Shown here in pieces: positions 1-6,929 of a DNA stretch of 64,000 nt (positions within the stretch are counted from its first letter, which is position 1; each line of letters begins with the position of its first letter). The stretch is from the NCBI GenBank assembly GCA_030055515.1, contig JASFYI010000001.1, forward strand, positions 248,001 to 312,000. Direction: 5' to 3'. The notes beneath the pieces were generated by a model. That model did no database searches and was not told where the DNA came from. It saw only the letters and a list, made by a program, of their open reading frames with translations. A program made the translations under genes and the position numbers. The DNA is from Methanolinea sp. GTDB lineage: Archaea; Halobacteriota; Methanomicrobia; Methanomicrobiales; Methanospirillaceae.

Positions 1-567
1 GTCGATGAACCTGACGGTCAGGGGAACCGGGCCGGAACGGGGCACCGCGTCGAACGATGCCACGGGGGGCCCGAGCGTGTCGACGGGGATGAAGGTCGGG
101 GGCGTGCGCGGGACCGTCGTCCGGACGGGGGGTGATTCGGGCGTTGCGGGCGCGGGTGTGGGGGTAACGGGCACCTCTTCTGCCGCGGTCACCGCGGGGC
201 GGATCTCGGCGGAGAAGAGTTCGCGCGTCCCCCCTGCCGAGCGGTAGCCTATCGCGAGGGATAGGGGAGATCCCGTCCGGGGCAGGACGAGGGAGATCGT
301 CTCGCCTATCGACCACGGGCAGGCGATCCCGCCGGGGAACGGAACCTCGCTCCCGCCGACCGAGAGGACAATGCCGTCGCACGGGAGGGCGTCGCCGCCC
401 TCGTGCGTGATGGAGGCGACGTTTCCCGTTACCGTGAGGTTGAACTGGGCCGACACCGCGGGGCGGGGGGCAAGGAACGTCGTGTAAACGACGGTCCCGA
501 TGATGAGGATCCAGAGCGCGACGATGGCGTAGATCATCAGTCTCGTTTTTCTCTGGATCCTTTCCAT
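1..567 (-). CDS. Membrane-anchored PKD-domain surface protein (C-terminus outside window)
   Basis: From an ATG at 567 the leftward frame stays open for 189 codons to the window edge, so the C-terminal part is missing. Residues 11-31 form one hydrophobic segment (MIYAIVALWILIIGTVVYT), followed by an extracytoplasmic domain of about 110 residues, a Pro/Thr-rich linker (TPTPAPATPE) and the beginning of a PKD-type beta domain (ASFDAVPRSGPVPLTVRF). PKD domains are common in archaeal envelope proteins. The gene begins 21 bp after the stop of the pilin-like gene upstream, so co-transcription is likely. It lacks the SELVG-type prepilin motif of its neighbours and looks like a plain signal anchor. Exact function unknown. 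Confidence 0.75.
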   Translation of the reverse strand, partial: MERIQRKTRLMIYAIVALWILIIGTVVYTTFLAPRPAVSAQFNLTVTGNVASITHEGGDALPCDGIVLSVGGSEVPFPGGIACPWSIGETISLVLPRTGSPLSLAIGYRSAGGTRELFSAEIRPAVTAAEEVPVTPTPAPATPESPPVRTTVPRTPPTFIPVDTLGPPVASFDAVPRSGPVPLTVRFID

Positions 568-588
568 CGGTCCGCTCCAGGTACCCGG

Positions 589-2184
589 TCAGGTGAGCCG
601 GTAGAATACGGCTGCACCGTCGTAGTAGACTTTGCCCTTCTCCGCGTCGAGGCGCATGAACCCGTCACTGGCCCGCGGGTAGAGCTCGTACAGTTCTATC
701 TGCCTGCCGTCATTTCCGTCGATGATTGTAGTCCCGCCGAACACGAAGCGGGTCCAGACTGCCTTGGAAGACGCGGGGACGGTGAGGGCAAGCGAGGATT
801 TCATTTCGGTATATCCGCTTATCCAGATATCGGTTATCGCCCCGCGGCCGAGCAGGTTGCCATTCCTGTAGACCAACACGTCGGGGAAAGCGAATCTGGA
901 GATCCTGTTTCCGTTCATGTCGATCTCGACATCGGTACTGTCCTCATGGACTGTGAGGGAGACGACATCCTTCTCCTTGAGTTCGTGTTTTGTTGTTCCG
1001 ATCTTGATATAGGAGTACTGACCGGTCACGGTGAACTGCAGCTTGCCGCCGTTCGTCACGTATCCGCCTCTCTTCGTGTTGAGCAGCGCGTCAACTACAC
1101 TTCCATCCATCTTCCAGTTCCCGAAGTCAACGCCTTTCTCATAGCAATGTGGCGGTTCCAGATGGATATCGTCGTAGTAGATGCTCCGGGGTTCTGTCTG
1201 GTGCCAGCCGGCCTTGGAAACCTCCTTCACGGCGTACTGCTGTGCCGGGTCGTACTGGAGTCCTGACGCGGTGTATTCCCCTCCGGGCCCCGTGACGGCG
1301 GTCGCCACCCGTACCAAGTCGTTCCCATCCTTCCTGTAAACCTCGATCGTCCACCCTTCCAGGCCGGGCTCCCCCGCGTCCCGCTTCCCGTTCCCGTTGA
1401 GGTCGTTATACTTTGTCCCGGAGATGGTCCCGCACGAGGGTGTGGGGGTGGGAGTGGGAGAAGTAGTCGGGACAGTTGTTGGTATTGTAGTCGTTGGCGG
1501 AGTCGTCAGCGTGGTTGTGGGCGTTGGGGATGCGGTTGGTGGTGTGGTCACCGTGGGAGTCGGTGTCGTGGTGGGAATCGTCGTCTGCGTAGTCGTTGGC
1601 AGAGTCGTCAGCGTGGTTGTGGGCGTTGGGGATGTGGTTGGCGATGTGGTCACCGTGGGAGTCGGTGTCGTGGTGGGAATCGTCGTCTGCGTAGTCGTTA
1701 AAGAGGGGAGTATGGCCGGTGTCGTCCCGGGGACAAAGGATGCCTGCAGGACGATGGACTGCACCGACGGCCCCCGGTAAATCACCGTGACGCTCTCGGG
1801 TACCGCCGGGGAATCGATGACGAGGGTCCTGCCGACGGACCACGGTGTCCTCGTCTCCGACCAGGGGTGCTCCTCGAGCGTGCCGTCTTCCCGCCGCAGG
1901 AAGATAGTCCCGTGGTCCACGGGGTTGCCGTTGAGGAGGACAGTCGTCATCTCCTCCCTGAGCTCGTCTCCCCCGTTGTGGGAGACCATGACCCTGTCCG
2001 TGGTATTCATCGCGAGGGCACTCACGTGGGGTCTTTCCACGGGCGGGGGACCCGAGAGGACGAGGACCGCGACGATGGCCATCGCGGTGATGACGAGGGC
2101 GACGAGGAGGATAGCCCCGACCAGCTCCGAGACACCTGAACCGGAATTGTCACCCATTGAAACTGCACACCCCGGCGTTTTCAT
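589..2184 (-). CDS. Type IV pilin-like surface protein with Thr/Pro stalk and SdrD B-like domain
   Basis: The N-terminus (GSGVSELVGAILLVALVI) is an archaeal type IV pilin / DUF1628-type class III signal: a short polar leader, then a hydrophobic helix. A first beta-rich domain runs to about residue 150. Then comes a Thr/Pro stalk of about 85 residues with a 34-residue repeat. Next is an SdrD B-like domain of about 100 residues (SGTKYNDLNGNGKRDAGEPG), a Cna_B-type fold. The last 170 residues are unrecognised. The ATG at 2184 was chosen because a TATA-like element lies about 30 bp upstream, giving a near-leaderless transcript; a longer TTG start at 2202 would fall around the expected transcription start. 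Likely a pilus or cell-surface adhesin subunit; partner unknown. Confidence 0.75.
   Translation of the reverse strand: MKTPGCAVSMGDNSGSGVSELVGAILLVALVITAMAIVAVLVLSGPPPVERPHVSALAMNTTDRVMVSHNGGDELREEMTTVLLNGNPVDHGTIFLRREDGTLEEHPWSETRTPWSVGRTLVIDSPAVPESVTVIYRGPSVQSIVLQASFVPGTTPAILPSLTTTQTTIPTTTPTPTVTTSPTTSPTPTTTLTTLPTTTQTTIPTTTPTPTVTTPPTASPTPTTTLTTPPTTTIPTTVPTTSPTPTPTPSCGTISGTKYNDLNGNGKRDAGEPGLEGWTIEVYRKDGNDLVRVATAVTGPGGEYTASGLQYDPAQQYAVKEVSKAGWHQTEPRSIYYDDIHLEPPHCYEKGVDFGNWKMDGSVVDALLNTKRGGYVTNGGKLQFTVTGQYSYIKIGTTKHELKEKDVVSLTVHEDSTDVEIDMNGNRISRFAFPDVLVYRNGNLLGRGAITDIWISGYTEMKSSLALTVPASSKAVWTRFVFGGTTIIDGNDGRQIELYELYPRASDGFMRLDAEKGKVYYDGAAVFYRLT
1487..1690 (-). repeat. Two tandem 102-bp repeats encoding the Thr/Pro stalk
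   Basis: Two nearly identical 102-bp units (1487-1588 and 1589-1690) lie head to tail, followed by a partial third beginning at 1691. Each encodes 34 residues of a stalk starting TTTQTTIPTTTPTP. The unit length is a multiple of three, so gain or loss of copies keeps the frame and changes stalk length. Confidence 0.85.
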
Positions 2185-2207
2185 TTTCTTGTTACTCTGC
2201 AATCTCC

Positions 2208-2224
2208 ATCATATAAATAAATCA
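2208..2224 (-). promoter_or_regulatory. TATA-like element upstream of the SdrD-domain pilin gene
   Basis: Read on the minus strand the stretch is ATTTATTTATAT, standing in GC-rich surroundings. Its centre is about 30 bp before the ATG at 2184, which suggests an internal promoter in the surface-protein cluster. Predicted from position and composition only. Confidence 0.4.
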
Positions 2225-2266
2225 CGAGTGCCACCTCTCCCTTGGACGGGAGGATGCGCGGGACCA

Positions 2267-2665
2267 TCAGGGGAAGTATCTCTGGACGAGGACCGTCTCC
2301 CTCCCGTCGGAACCCCGGGCGACTACGCTGACTACCCGCGGGGGTGAGTCTCCCGTGTACTCGAGGGTCGTCCCTGCCCTGAAAGGTGTCGTCGCCGGCG
2401 GCGGGGAGAACCCTTCTGTCCTGTCGACTCCGTCGACAAGGATCCTGTAGGATCCTGCGGGCAGGGAATCGCCGCCGGCATGGATTATGGTAACATTAGT
2501 ACTGCGGTTCTCGACCGAGAAGGAGACGGCAGGGACCTGCGAGACCTGCATGCCCGAGAGGATCGTGACCCCCACGGTCGCGATCGCGAGGCTCACGATG
2601 GCGACGAGGACCAGTGCGCCGACCAGTTCCGAGACAGCAGGGTCGCGTGACGGCAGGGTCCTCAT
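2267..2665 (-). CDS. Small type IV pilin-like protein
   Basis: A 132-residue protein starting MRTLPSRDPAVSELVGALVL: a polar leader followed by the SELVGALVLVAIVSLAIATV hydrophobic helix typical of archaeal prepilins, then one small beta domain of about 85 residues (VSFSVENRSTNVTIIHAGGD). It overlaps the stop of the upstream pilin-like gene by 4 nt (ATGA), a sign of translational coupling. A longer reading of this frame exists, but only this start places the leader next to the hydrophobic helix. Probably a minor pilin or a pilus-like surface subunit exported by the archaeal type IV machinery. Confidence 0.75.
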   Translation of the reverse strand: MRTLPSRDPAVSELVGALVLVAIVSLAIATVGVTILSGMQVSQVPAVSFSVENRSTNVTIIHAGGDSLPAGSYRILVDGVDRTEGFSPPPATTPFRAGTTLEYTGDSPPRVVSVVARGSDGRETVLVQRYFP

Positions 2666-4107
2666 ACCGGGACCGCCTGGAGGCTGACGGTCATGTTCAC
2701 GCGGGTGTAGTCGAAGAATACCGAGTAATCGGGGGCGGAGACCGTGAACTGGACGGTGTTCCCGGACTGGACGGGCGCGGGAAGCCACGCGGCGGGGAAT
2801 CCCTCCCCGAGAGCCGCGCTCCTGACCCGGGCGAAGGTCTGGTTCCACATCTGGGCCGTGGACTGGTCCTGTGCTTCGACGACGAGCGTCACGCTCCTCG
2901 CGTTGGGGATACCCTTGGCGAGTCTCTGGCCGCCAATCACGTTGTCTTCTATCGACTGCACAGTGGTGATGACCTGCACGGGGGAGGTACCTCCCACGGA
3001 GGCAGAGCCGTCGATAGTTACGTCCACCACCCGGACGGAGGGAATACCTGTTTTATTCGTAACACTGACGAGGGGGATGACTTTTGCGACCTTTCCGTCC
3101 GGCTGCTCGAGGAAGATGCCGCCCTGCTGGAAATAGTAATTCTGCTGGATCCAATAGTTATTCCCGGACCGGAATTCGAGGGATCCCATCGGGTGGTTCT
3201 CACTTACTGTTGAAGAGATGTAACCAAACTGAACAGGATAAAAAACCTCGATATTCGGTGTGGTAGGTATTGGTGTTGAAATGCTGAATGGATAGTCGAG
3301 GGCCGATGCGAGCCCGTATGCATCGTCGAGCAAATCGATGGTGTAGAGTTTATTGTCTATTATTTCGGGAACGATGGTCAAATTCGAAAATGTCGCATTG
3401 TCATTTTTGAGGAGTGTCATTGTCAAAGCCGGTCTTGAGGTTCCAGAACCCTGGACGAGGCGAGTCCAATTAGGTCTTAAAATATTATTTATCCAGTCTT
3501 GAATTGCATTAGCACCCTGATCGCAAAAAGGTAATGTTTCGGGGGCTTGGGAGCTTGTCCCTGTGGAGACCACGATAGGTGTTATGTTGAGATAAATAGT
3601 CCAATTGTCGCTGGGATCGGCTGGAGAGATTTTAATTCCACCCCCTTGGTTTCTATCGGTTGTTTTCAGTTGAATATAGAGATGATCTGGCTTTTGATAT
3701 AGCGGGTTTACATTGGGTAAACTATTCCCCGGAAATCCCAGTGCGAGAATCTGTGCGTTAATCGTAATGTATTCCCCCCTCCCATTCACGACGACCGTCC
3801 CGCTCGAGGGGTAGGGCTGGAAGACGGGGATGACGAACCCACCCTGCGTGAGCCCGGTCACCGTCCCGAGGGTGAAGGTGCTCGATACCGGCACGTTCCT
3901 CTGGTCGTTCAGCCAGAGCGAGTCGACCGTTGCCTTGTACTGGAGGAACTGGTCGTACACCTTCTCCATGTGCTTTATCTCGAGTTCCCTCCCCTGCGCG
4001 GGGACGACGTAGGTGACGTAGAGGGATGCGAGGGCCGCGATGAGGGCGAGGATCAGGATGAACCCGATGACCTCGGAGAGTGCCTCATCGGAGCGTCGGG
4101 GCGGCAT
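2662..4107 (-). CDS. Large type IV pilin-like surface protein
   Basis: A 481-residue protein with N-terminus MPPRRSDEALSEVIGFILIL: short basic leader, SEVIGF motif and a hydrophobic helix, as in archaeal pilin N-terminal domains. The remaining 440 residues have no recognised domain and read as a beta-rich extracellular region. It is first in the surface cluster and overlaps the next pilin by 4 nt. Bases about 3200-3780 are visibly more AT-rich, with different codon choice, than both ends of the gene, so the central part may have been exchanged. The ATG at 4107 was preferred to longer starts because it gives a normal-length leader and follows an AT-rich promoter-like element. Confidence 0.7.
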   Translation of the reverse strand: MPPRRSDEALSEVIGFILILALIAALASLYVTYVVPAQGRELEIKHMEKVYDQFLQYKATVDSLWLNDQRNVPVSSTFTLGTVTGLTQGGFVIPVFQPYPSSGTVVVNGRGEYITINAQILALGFPGNSLPNVNPLYQKPDHLYIQLKTTDRNQGGGIKISPADPSDNWTIYLNITPIVVSTGTSSQAPETLPFCDQGANAIQDWINNILRPNWTRLVQGSGTSRPALTMTLLKNDNATFSNLTIVPEIIDNKLYTIDLLDDAYGLASALDYPFSISTPIPTTPNIEVFYPVQFGYISSTVSENHPMGSLEFRSGNNYWIQQNYYFQQGGIFLEQPDGKVAKVIPLVSVTNKTGIPSVRVVDVTIDGSASVGGTSPVQVITTVQSIEDNVIGGQRLAKGIPNARSVTLVVEAQDQSTAQMWNQTFARVRSAALGEGFPAAWLPAPVQSGNTVQFTVSAPDYSVFFDYTRVNMTVSLQAVPV

Positions 4108-4132
4108 GGGACCATTGGAGTATGTGCACCGG

Positions 4133-4152
4133 TTATTTATTAAATATATCAA
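4133..4152 (-). promoter_or_regulatory. AT-rich promoter element of the surface-protein operon
   Basis: An AT island (minus strand TATATTTAATAAATAA) lies 26-45 bp before the ATG at 4107. It is the only such stretch in the 269-bp gap behind cca and fits a TATA box. The rest of the gap holds GC-rich inverted repeats and no gene. Confidence 0.45.
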
Positions 4153-4376
4153 ACGGTCATCCTCCGGTTTCCACGTGGTTATCCGGTTTTTCTCTCGAGG
4201 ATAGGCCGCGGGAGCCCCGCCGCGAGGCAGCTTGCGGGGTTCGCGGGGAGCAAGCGTTCCGCGCGATACCGTGCACGAGGGCATCCCGGGGAAAAGGGGA
4301 TCCCCGCGTGTTCGTACGGTACCTGCCCGTCCCGGCGGGGAGTTGGGGCGGGTCAGGGAGCGTGGGGACCCCGTCG

Positions 4377-5765
4377 TCAGGCACCTTCCCGCCCGTGCCT
4401 CGCGATCCACGCCATCGGGGAGTACTTCAGGAGGAAACCGGATATGAACGGCGCGAACTCGTCGCGGTAGCACTCGATCCCCCTGTGCACGGTGTAGGAC
4501 CTCTCCATCGCCAGTTTCACGTGCTTCCCGAGCGCGACCTTGAGAACCTCGGGGGACCGCAGGAGGTCCCCGGCCCGCGTGTAGGCGCGCCTCTTCTCGA
4601 CGATGGAGATCCCGTCCTCGATGAACGGCCCGGAGAAGAGATCGTCTGGACCGCAGGCGAGGTACTTCGCGGAGAACCTCGTCGCGTTGACGTAATTCCA
4701 GACGGGGGGGCCCGCGTGCCGGACGACGGCGGGGAGCTCGTCGACGAGCAGCTCAAAGAGGATCATCGAGACCTCCTCGTGCATCTCGCAGTCCGCGCGG
4801 TTCACGGAAAAGCCGTGGCGCTCGAGGAGGTTCCTTATCGCGTCCATGCTCTTCCGCAGCTGGGGCACGACGATGTCCTCTATGTAGGGCGGGGTGGGGA
4901 GCACGATCGCGTACAGCGACGTGCCGCGCCGCGACAGGATGGAGGCGGCCTCCTCGACCGAGAGGACGGGCCGCGGGGGAGGGAAGAAGAACGCCCGACT
5001 GGGTTTCCGGAGGTACCCCCGCGCGAGTTCGATGAACTCGCACATCTTTCCGAGGGAGACGGATGCCGAGACGTTCCGGTTCGGGTCGACCGGGTCGACC
5101 ACGACGAGCGGCTCGGGAAACTCGCGGGCCGCGTGCCCCTCGGGGTCGATGACCGTCCCGGGCCTCCACCGTGACGCGGCCTCGAGGAGCGCGCGGAACC
5201 CGCCGTGCGAGAGGACGAGGAGCTCGCAGAGGTACCCCGCGAACCCTTCCGTCATCTGGTCCGAGCCGTATATCCCCCCCGCCTTCGCGAACTGCTTGAG
5301 GAGGAGGACGTCGTCGATGTACGGCTGGATCCTCTCCCTGATGTACCGTGTGTGGAACGGCGTGCGGTCGACCGCGCTCTTGATCGCGCAGGCCGAATCG
5401 ACGCGGTAGCAGGGGACGAGGTCGACGTCGAGGCCGTCGATGTGCGCGTTGATATAGGGGTGCTCGGCGTACTTCTCGCGGAAACTCTCCGCCTCGGCCG
5501 CGGCGATCTCCCGGGCGAGCGCAAGGCCCCTCTCCTCGAGTTCCTCGCGCGGGAGGGAGGGGTCGAAGAGGAGGAAGACGTCGAGGTCCCTGTCGCCGTG
5601 GATCCACGTCCCCCGCGCGACGGACCCGACGACCATCCCCTCCGCGCGGCCGTCCGCCCTGACCCGCGCGAGGATCCTCTCCGCGACCTCCCAGACGTGC
5701 CGGACTTCCTCGGGCCTTGGCCTGATGAGGGAGAGGACTTCCTCCTCAAGGGGCGTTCTCTTCAA
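4377..5765 (-). CDS. cca: CCA tRNA nucleotidyltransferase (archaeal class I)
   Basis: Adds or repairs the 3'-CCA end of tRNAs using CTP and ATP without a nucleic-acid template. The 462-residue length fits archaeal class I enzymes. The GSVARGT motif (47-53) and DRDLDVF (58-64, with Asp60 and Asp62 as metal ligands) form the nucleotidyltransferase core; LDVDLVPCY (112-120) supplies the third acidic residue. The C-terminal half matches the family's tail and body domains in length. Its 5' end overlaps the 3' end of thpR by 20 nt, so the two are probably one operon. Confidence 0.95.
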   Translation of the reverse strand: MKRTPLEEEVLSLIRPRPEEVRHVWEVAERILARVRADGRAEGMVVGSVARGTWIHGDRDLDVFLLFDPSLPREELEERGLALAREIAAAEAESFREKYAEHPYINAHIDGLDVDLVPCYRVDSACAIKSAVDRTPFHTRYIRERIQPYIDDVLLLKQFAKAGGIYGSDQMTEGFAGYLCELLVLSHGGFRALLEAASRWRPGTVIDPEGHAAREFPEPLVVVDPVDPNRNVSASVSLGKMCEFIELARGYLRKPSRAFFFPPPRPVLSVEEAASILSRRGTSLYAIVLPTPPYIEDIVVPQLRKSMDAIRNLLERHGFSVNRADCEMHEEVSMILFELLVDELPAVVRHAGPPVWNYVNATRFSAKYLACGPDDLFSGPFIEDGISIVEKRRAYTRAGDLLRSPEVLKVALGKHVKLAMERSYTVHRGIECYRDEFAPFISGFLLKYSPMAWIARHGREGA

Positions 5766-6306
5766 GCAGGACCTCCGCGATGTCCCGGTAGATCGGCCCC
5801 CTCGGCGTGAGGGTGCTCTTCTTGAGGGCGACCCTGTCGATCCTCCCCTCGCCGAAGTCGCGGTCGGAGAGCGGCCGCAGGATCCTCGGGAGGTCGGGGT
5901 GGAATTCCCGCACGCGCGCGAGGGTGGCGTGGGGGACGAACGGGCGGTCGTCCCGGGGGATACCGAGGGGGGCGAGGAGATCCTCGATCGCGGCGTGGAG
6001 GAGCCCGCAGTTCCCGCCGTCCTCGACGCGGGCCCATATCACCCTCGGCCGCCTCGGGTCGTTCCCCGCCACCCCGCGGACCCTCACGGTGAAAGGCGCC
6101 GCCCTGAGATCCTTCAGGACACCCGCGATCGCCGCGGTCTTCTCCGGCGGGGTGTCGCCGATGAACTTGAGCGTCACGTGGAGGATGCCGGGATCGACGT
6201 GGGTGAGCCTCGCGCTGCTCCCCTTCAGGATCGCCTGTACTGACCCGAGCGATTCCCTGATCCCCGGCGGGAGATCCACCGCGATGAAGAGACGGTCCAT
6301 GTCCAT
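5746..6306 (-). CDS. thpR: RNA 2',3'-cyclic phosphodiesterase
   Basis: A 2H phosphoesterase that opens 2',3'-cyclic phosphate ends to 2'-phosphates (formerly called 2'-5' RNA ligase). Both catalytic HxT motifs are present: HVTL (43-46) and HATL (126-129). At 186 residues it has the usual size. The ATG at 6306 follows GAGGTTAAGG, a usable ribosome-binding site; a second ATG six bases later is possible. Upstream in-frame codons would add a Pro/Arg-rich extension not typical of the family. It overlaps cca, so tRNA end maturation and cyclic-phosphate processing are encoded together. Confidence 0.92.
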   Translation of the reverse strand: MDMDRLFIAVDLPPGIRESLGSVQAILKGSSARLTHVDPGILHVTLKFIGDTPPEKTAAIAGVLKDLRAAPFTVRVRGVAGNDPRRPRVIWARVEDGGNCGLLHAAIEDLLAPLGIPRDDRPFVPHATLARVREFHPDLPRILRPLSDRDFGEGRIDRVALKKSTLTPRGPIYRDIAEVLLEENAP

Positions 6307-6659
6307 CCTTAACCTCTGGTTTTTCCCCTTGGCACGGCGGCGGGGATCCACTGCGGGAGCCCCGGGTGAACCCCTCGCCTCCGAAAATCCGCGTTCTTCC
6401 CTGAATTCCTCTCCGATTATTTGAAAGGGGAGACGCAAATACCTTTTTGTCCCCGCGGAATACCCCGATTTCCGGGGATGCGGGCTCGCGGCGGGGGATA
6501 GATTGGCGGCGCAGACCCTGCTCCGGGGGGGGAAAAGATGTTGTTTTTATCCCACCGTGACCCATTAGTTCTTCAAATTGTCAAATCATAATTTTAATAA
6601 CGGAAAATCCCGATCAGGAGAGACAAGAAACCAAGGTCAAGGAAAGAGGGGGGAGATTC
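6307..6659. other. 353-bp intergenic region between thpR and the nrd operon
   Basis: No convincing gene was found. Its left part holds the thpR ribosome-binding site. The middle has a 5-bp hairpin (CCCCG, 6463-6467, with CGGGG, 6473-6477). The right part is AT-rich (6570-6600), with ATTTTAATAA at 6591-6600 as a likely TATA box for the nrd genes, giving a leader of about 40 nt that ends in GGGGGGAG before the ATG. Confidence 0.5.
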
Positions 6660-6929
6660 ATGGCCATTTCTCACGATATCACCGTCTATTCACTCGAAAC
6701 GTGCCCTAATTGCGAGATACTGAAGGATTTTTTGAAGGAGAGGGGGCTCTCCTACAGCGAGCAGGACCTCTCGACGGCAGAGGCACTCGCAGAACTCCGC
6801 GTCAACGGCATCTTCGTCCGCGAGGCGCCCGTCCTGCGCCGGGGTGATCGGTTCCTCACCTCCGGCGAGATGTTCTCGCCCGCCGGCCTGCGGAAAGACA
6901 TCGTGCTCGCATTCCTCGAGGGTTCCTGA
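6660..6929 (+). CDS. Glutaredoxin/NrdH-like redoxin
   Basis: An 89-residue thioredoxin-fold protein with a CPNC active site (Cys15, Cys18) and a cis-Pro region (EAPVL). Proteins of this type pass electrons by dithiol-disulfide exchange. Its stop overlaps the nrdD start by 1 nt (TGATG), so it probably reduces NrdD. In methanogens class III ribonucleotide reductase is known to take electrons from a redoxin rather than formate. The ATG is the first in-frame start after the predicted promoter and is preceded by a purine-rich GGGGGGAG. Confidence 0.85.
   Translation: MAISHDITVYSLETCPNCEILKDFLKERGLSYSEQDLSTAEALAELRVNGIFVREAPVLRRGDRFLTSGEMFSPAGLRKDIVLAFLEGS

Noticed and set aside
1440-1720. Repeat region as a CRISPR array
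   Set aside because: The 102-bp units are directly adjacent without unique spacers and encode an in-frame Thr/Pro stalk.
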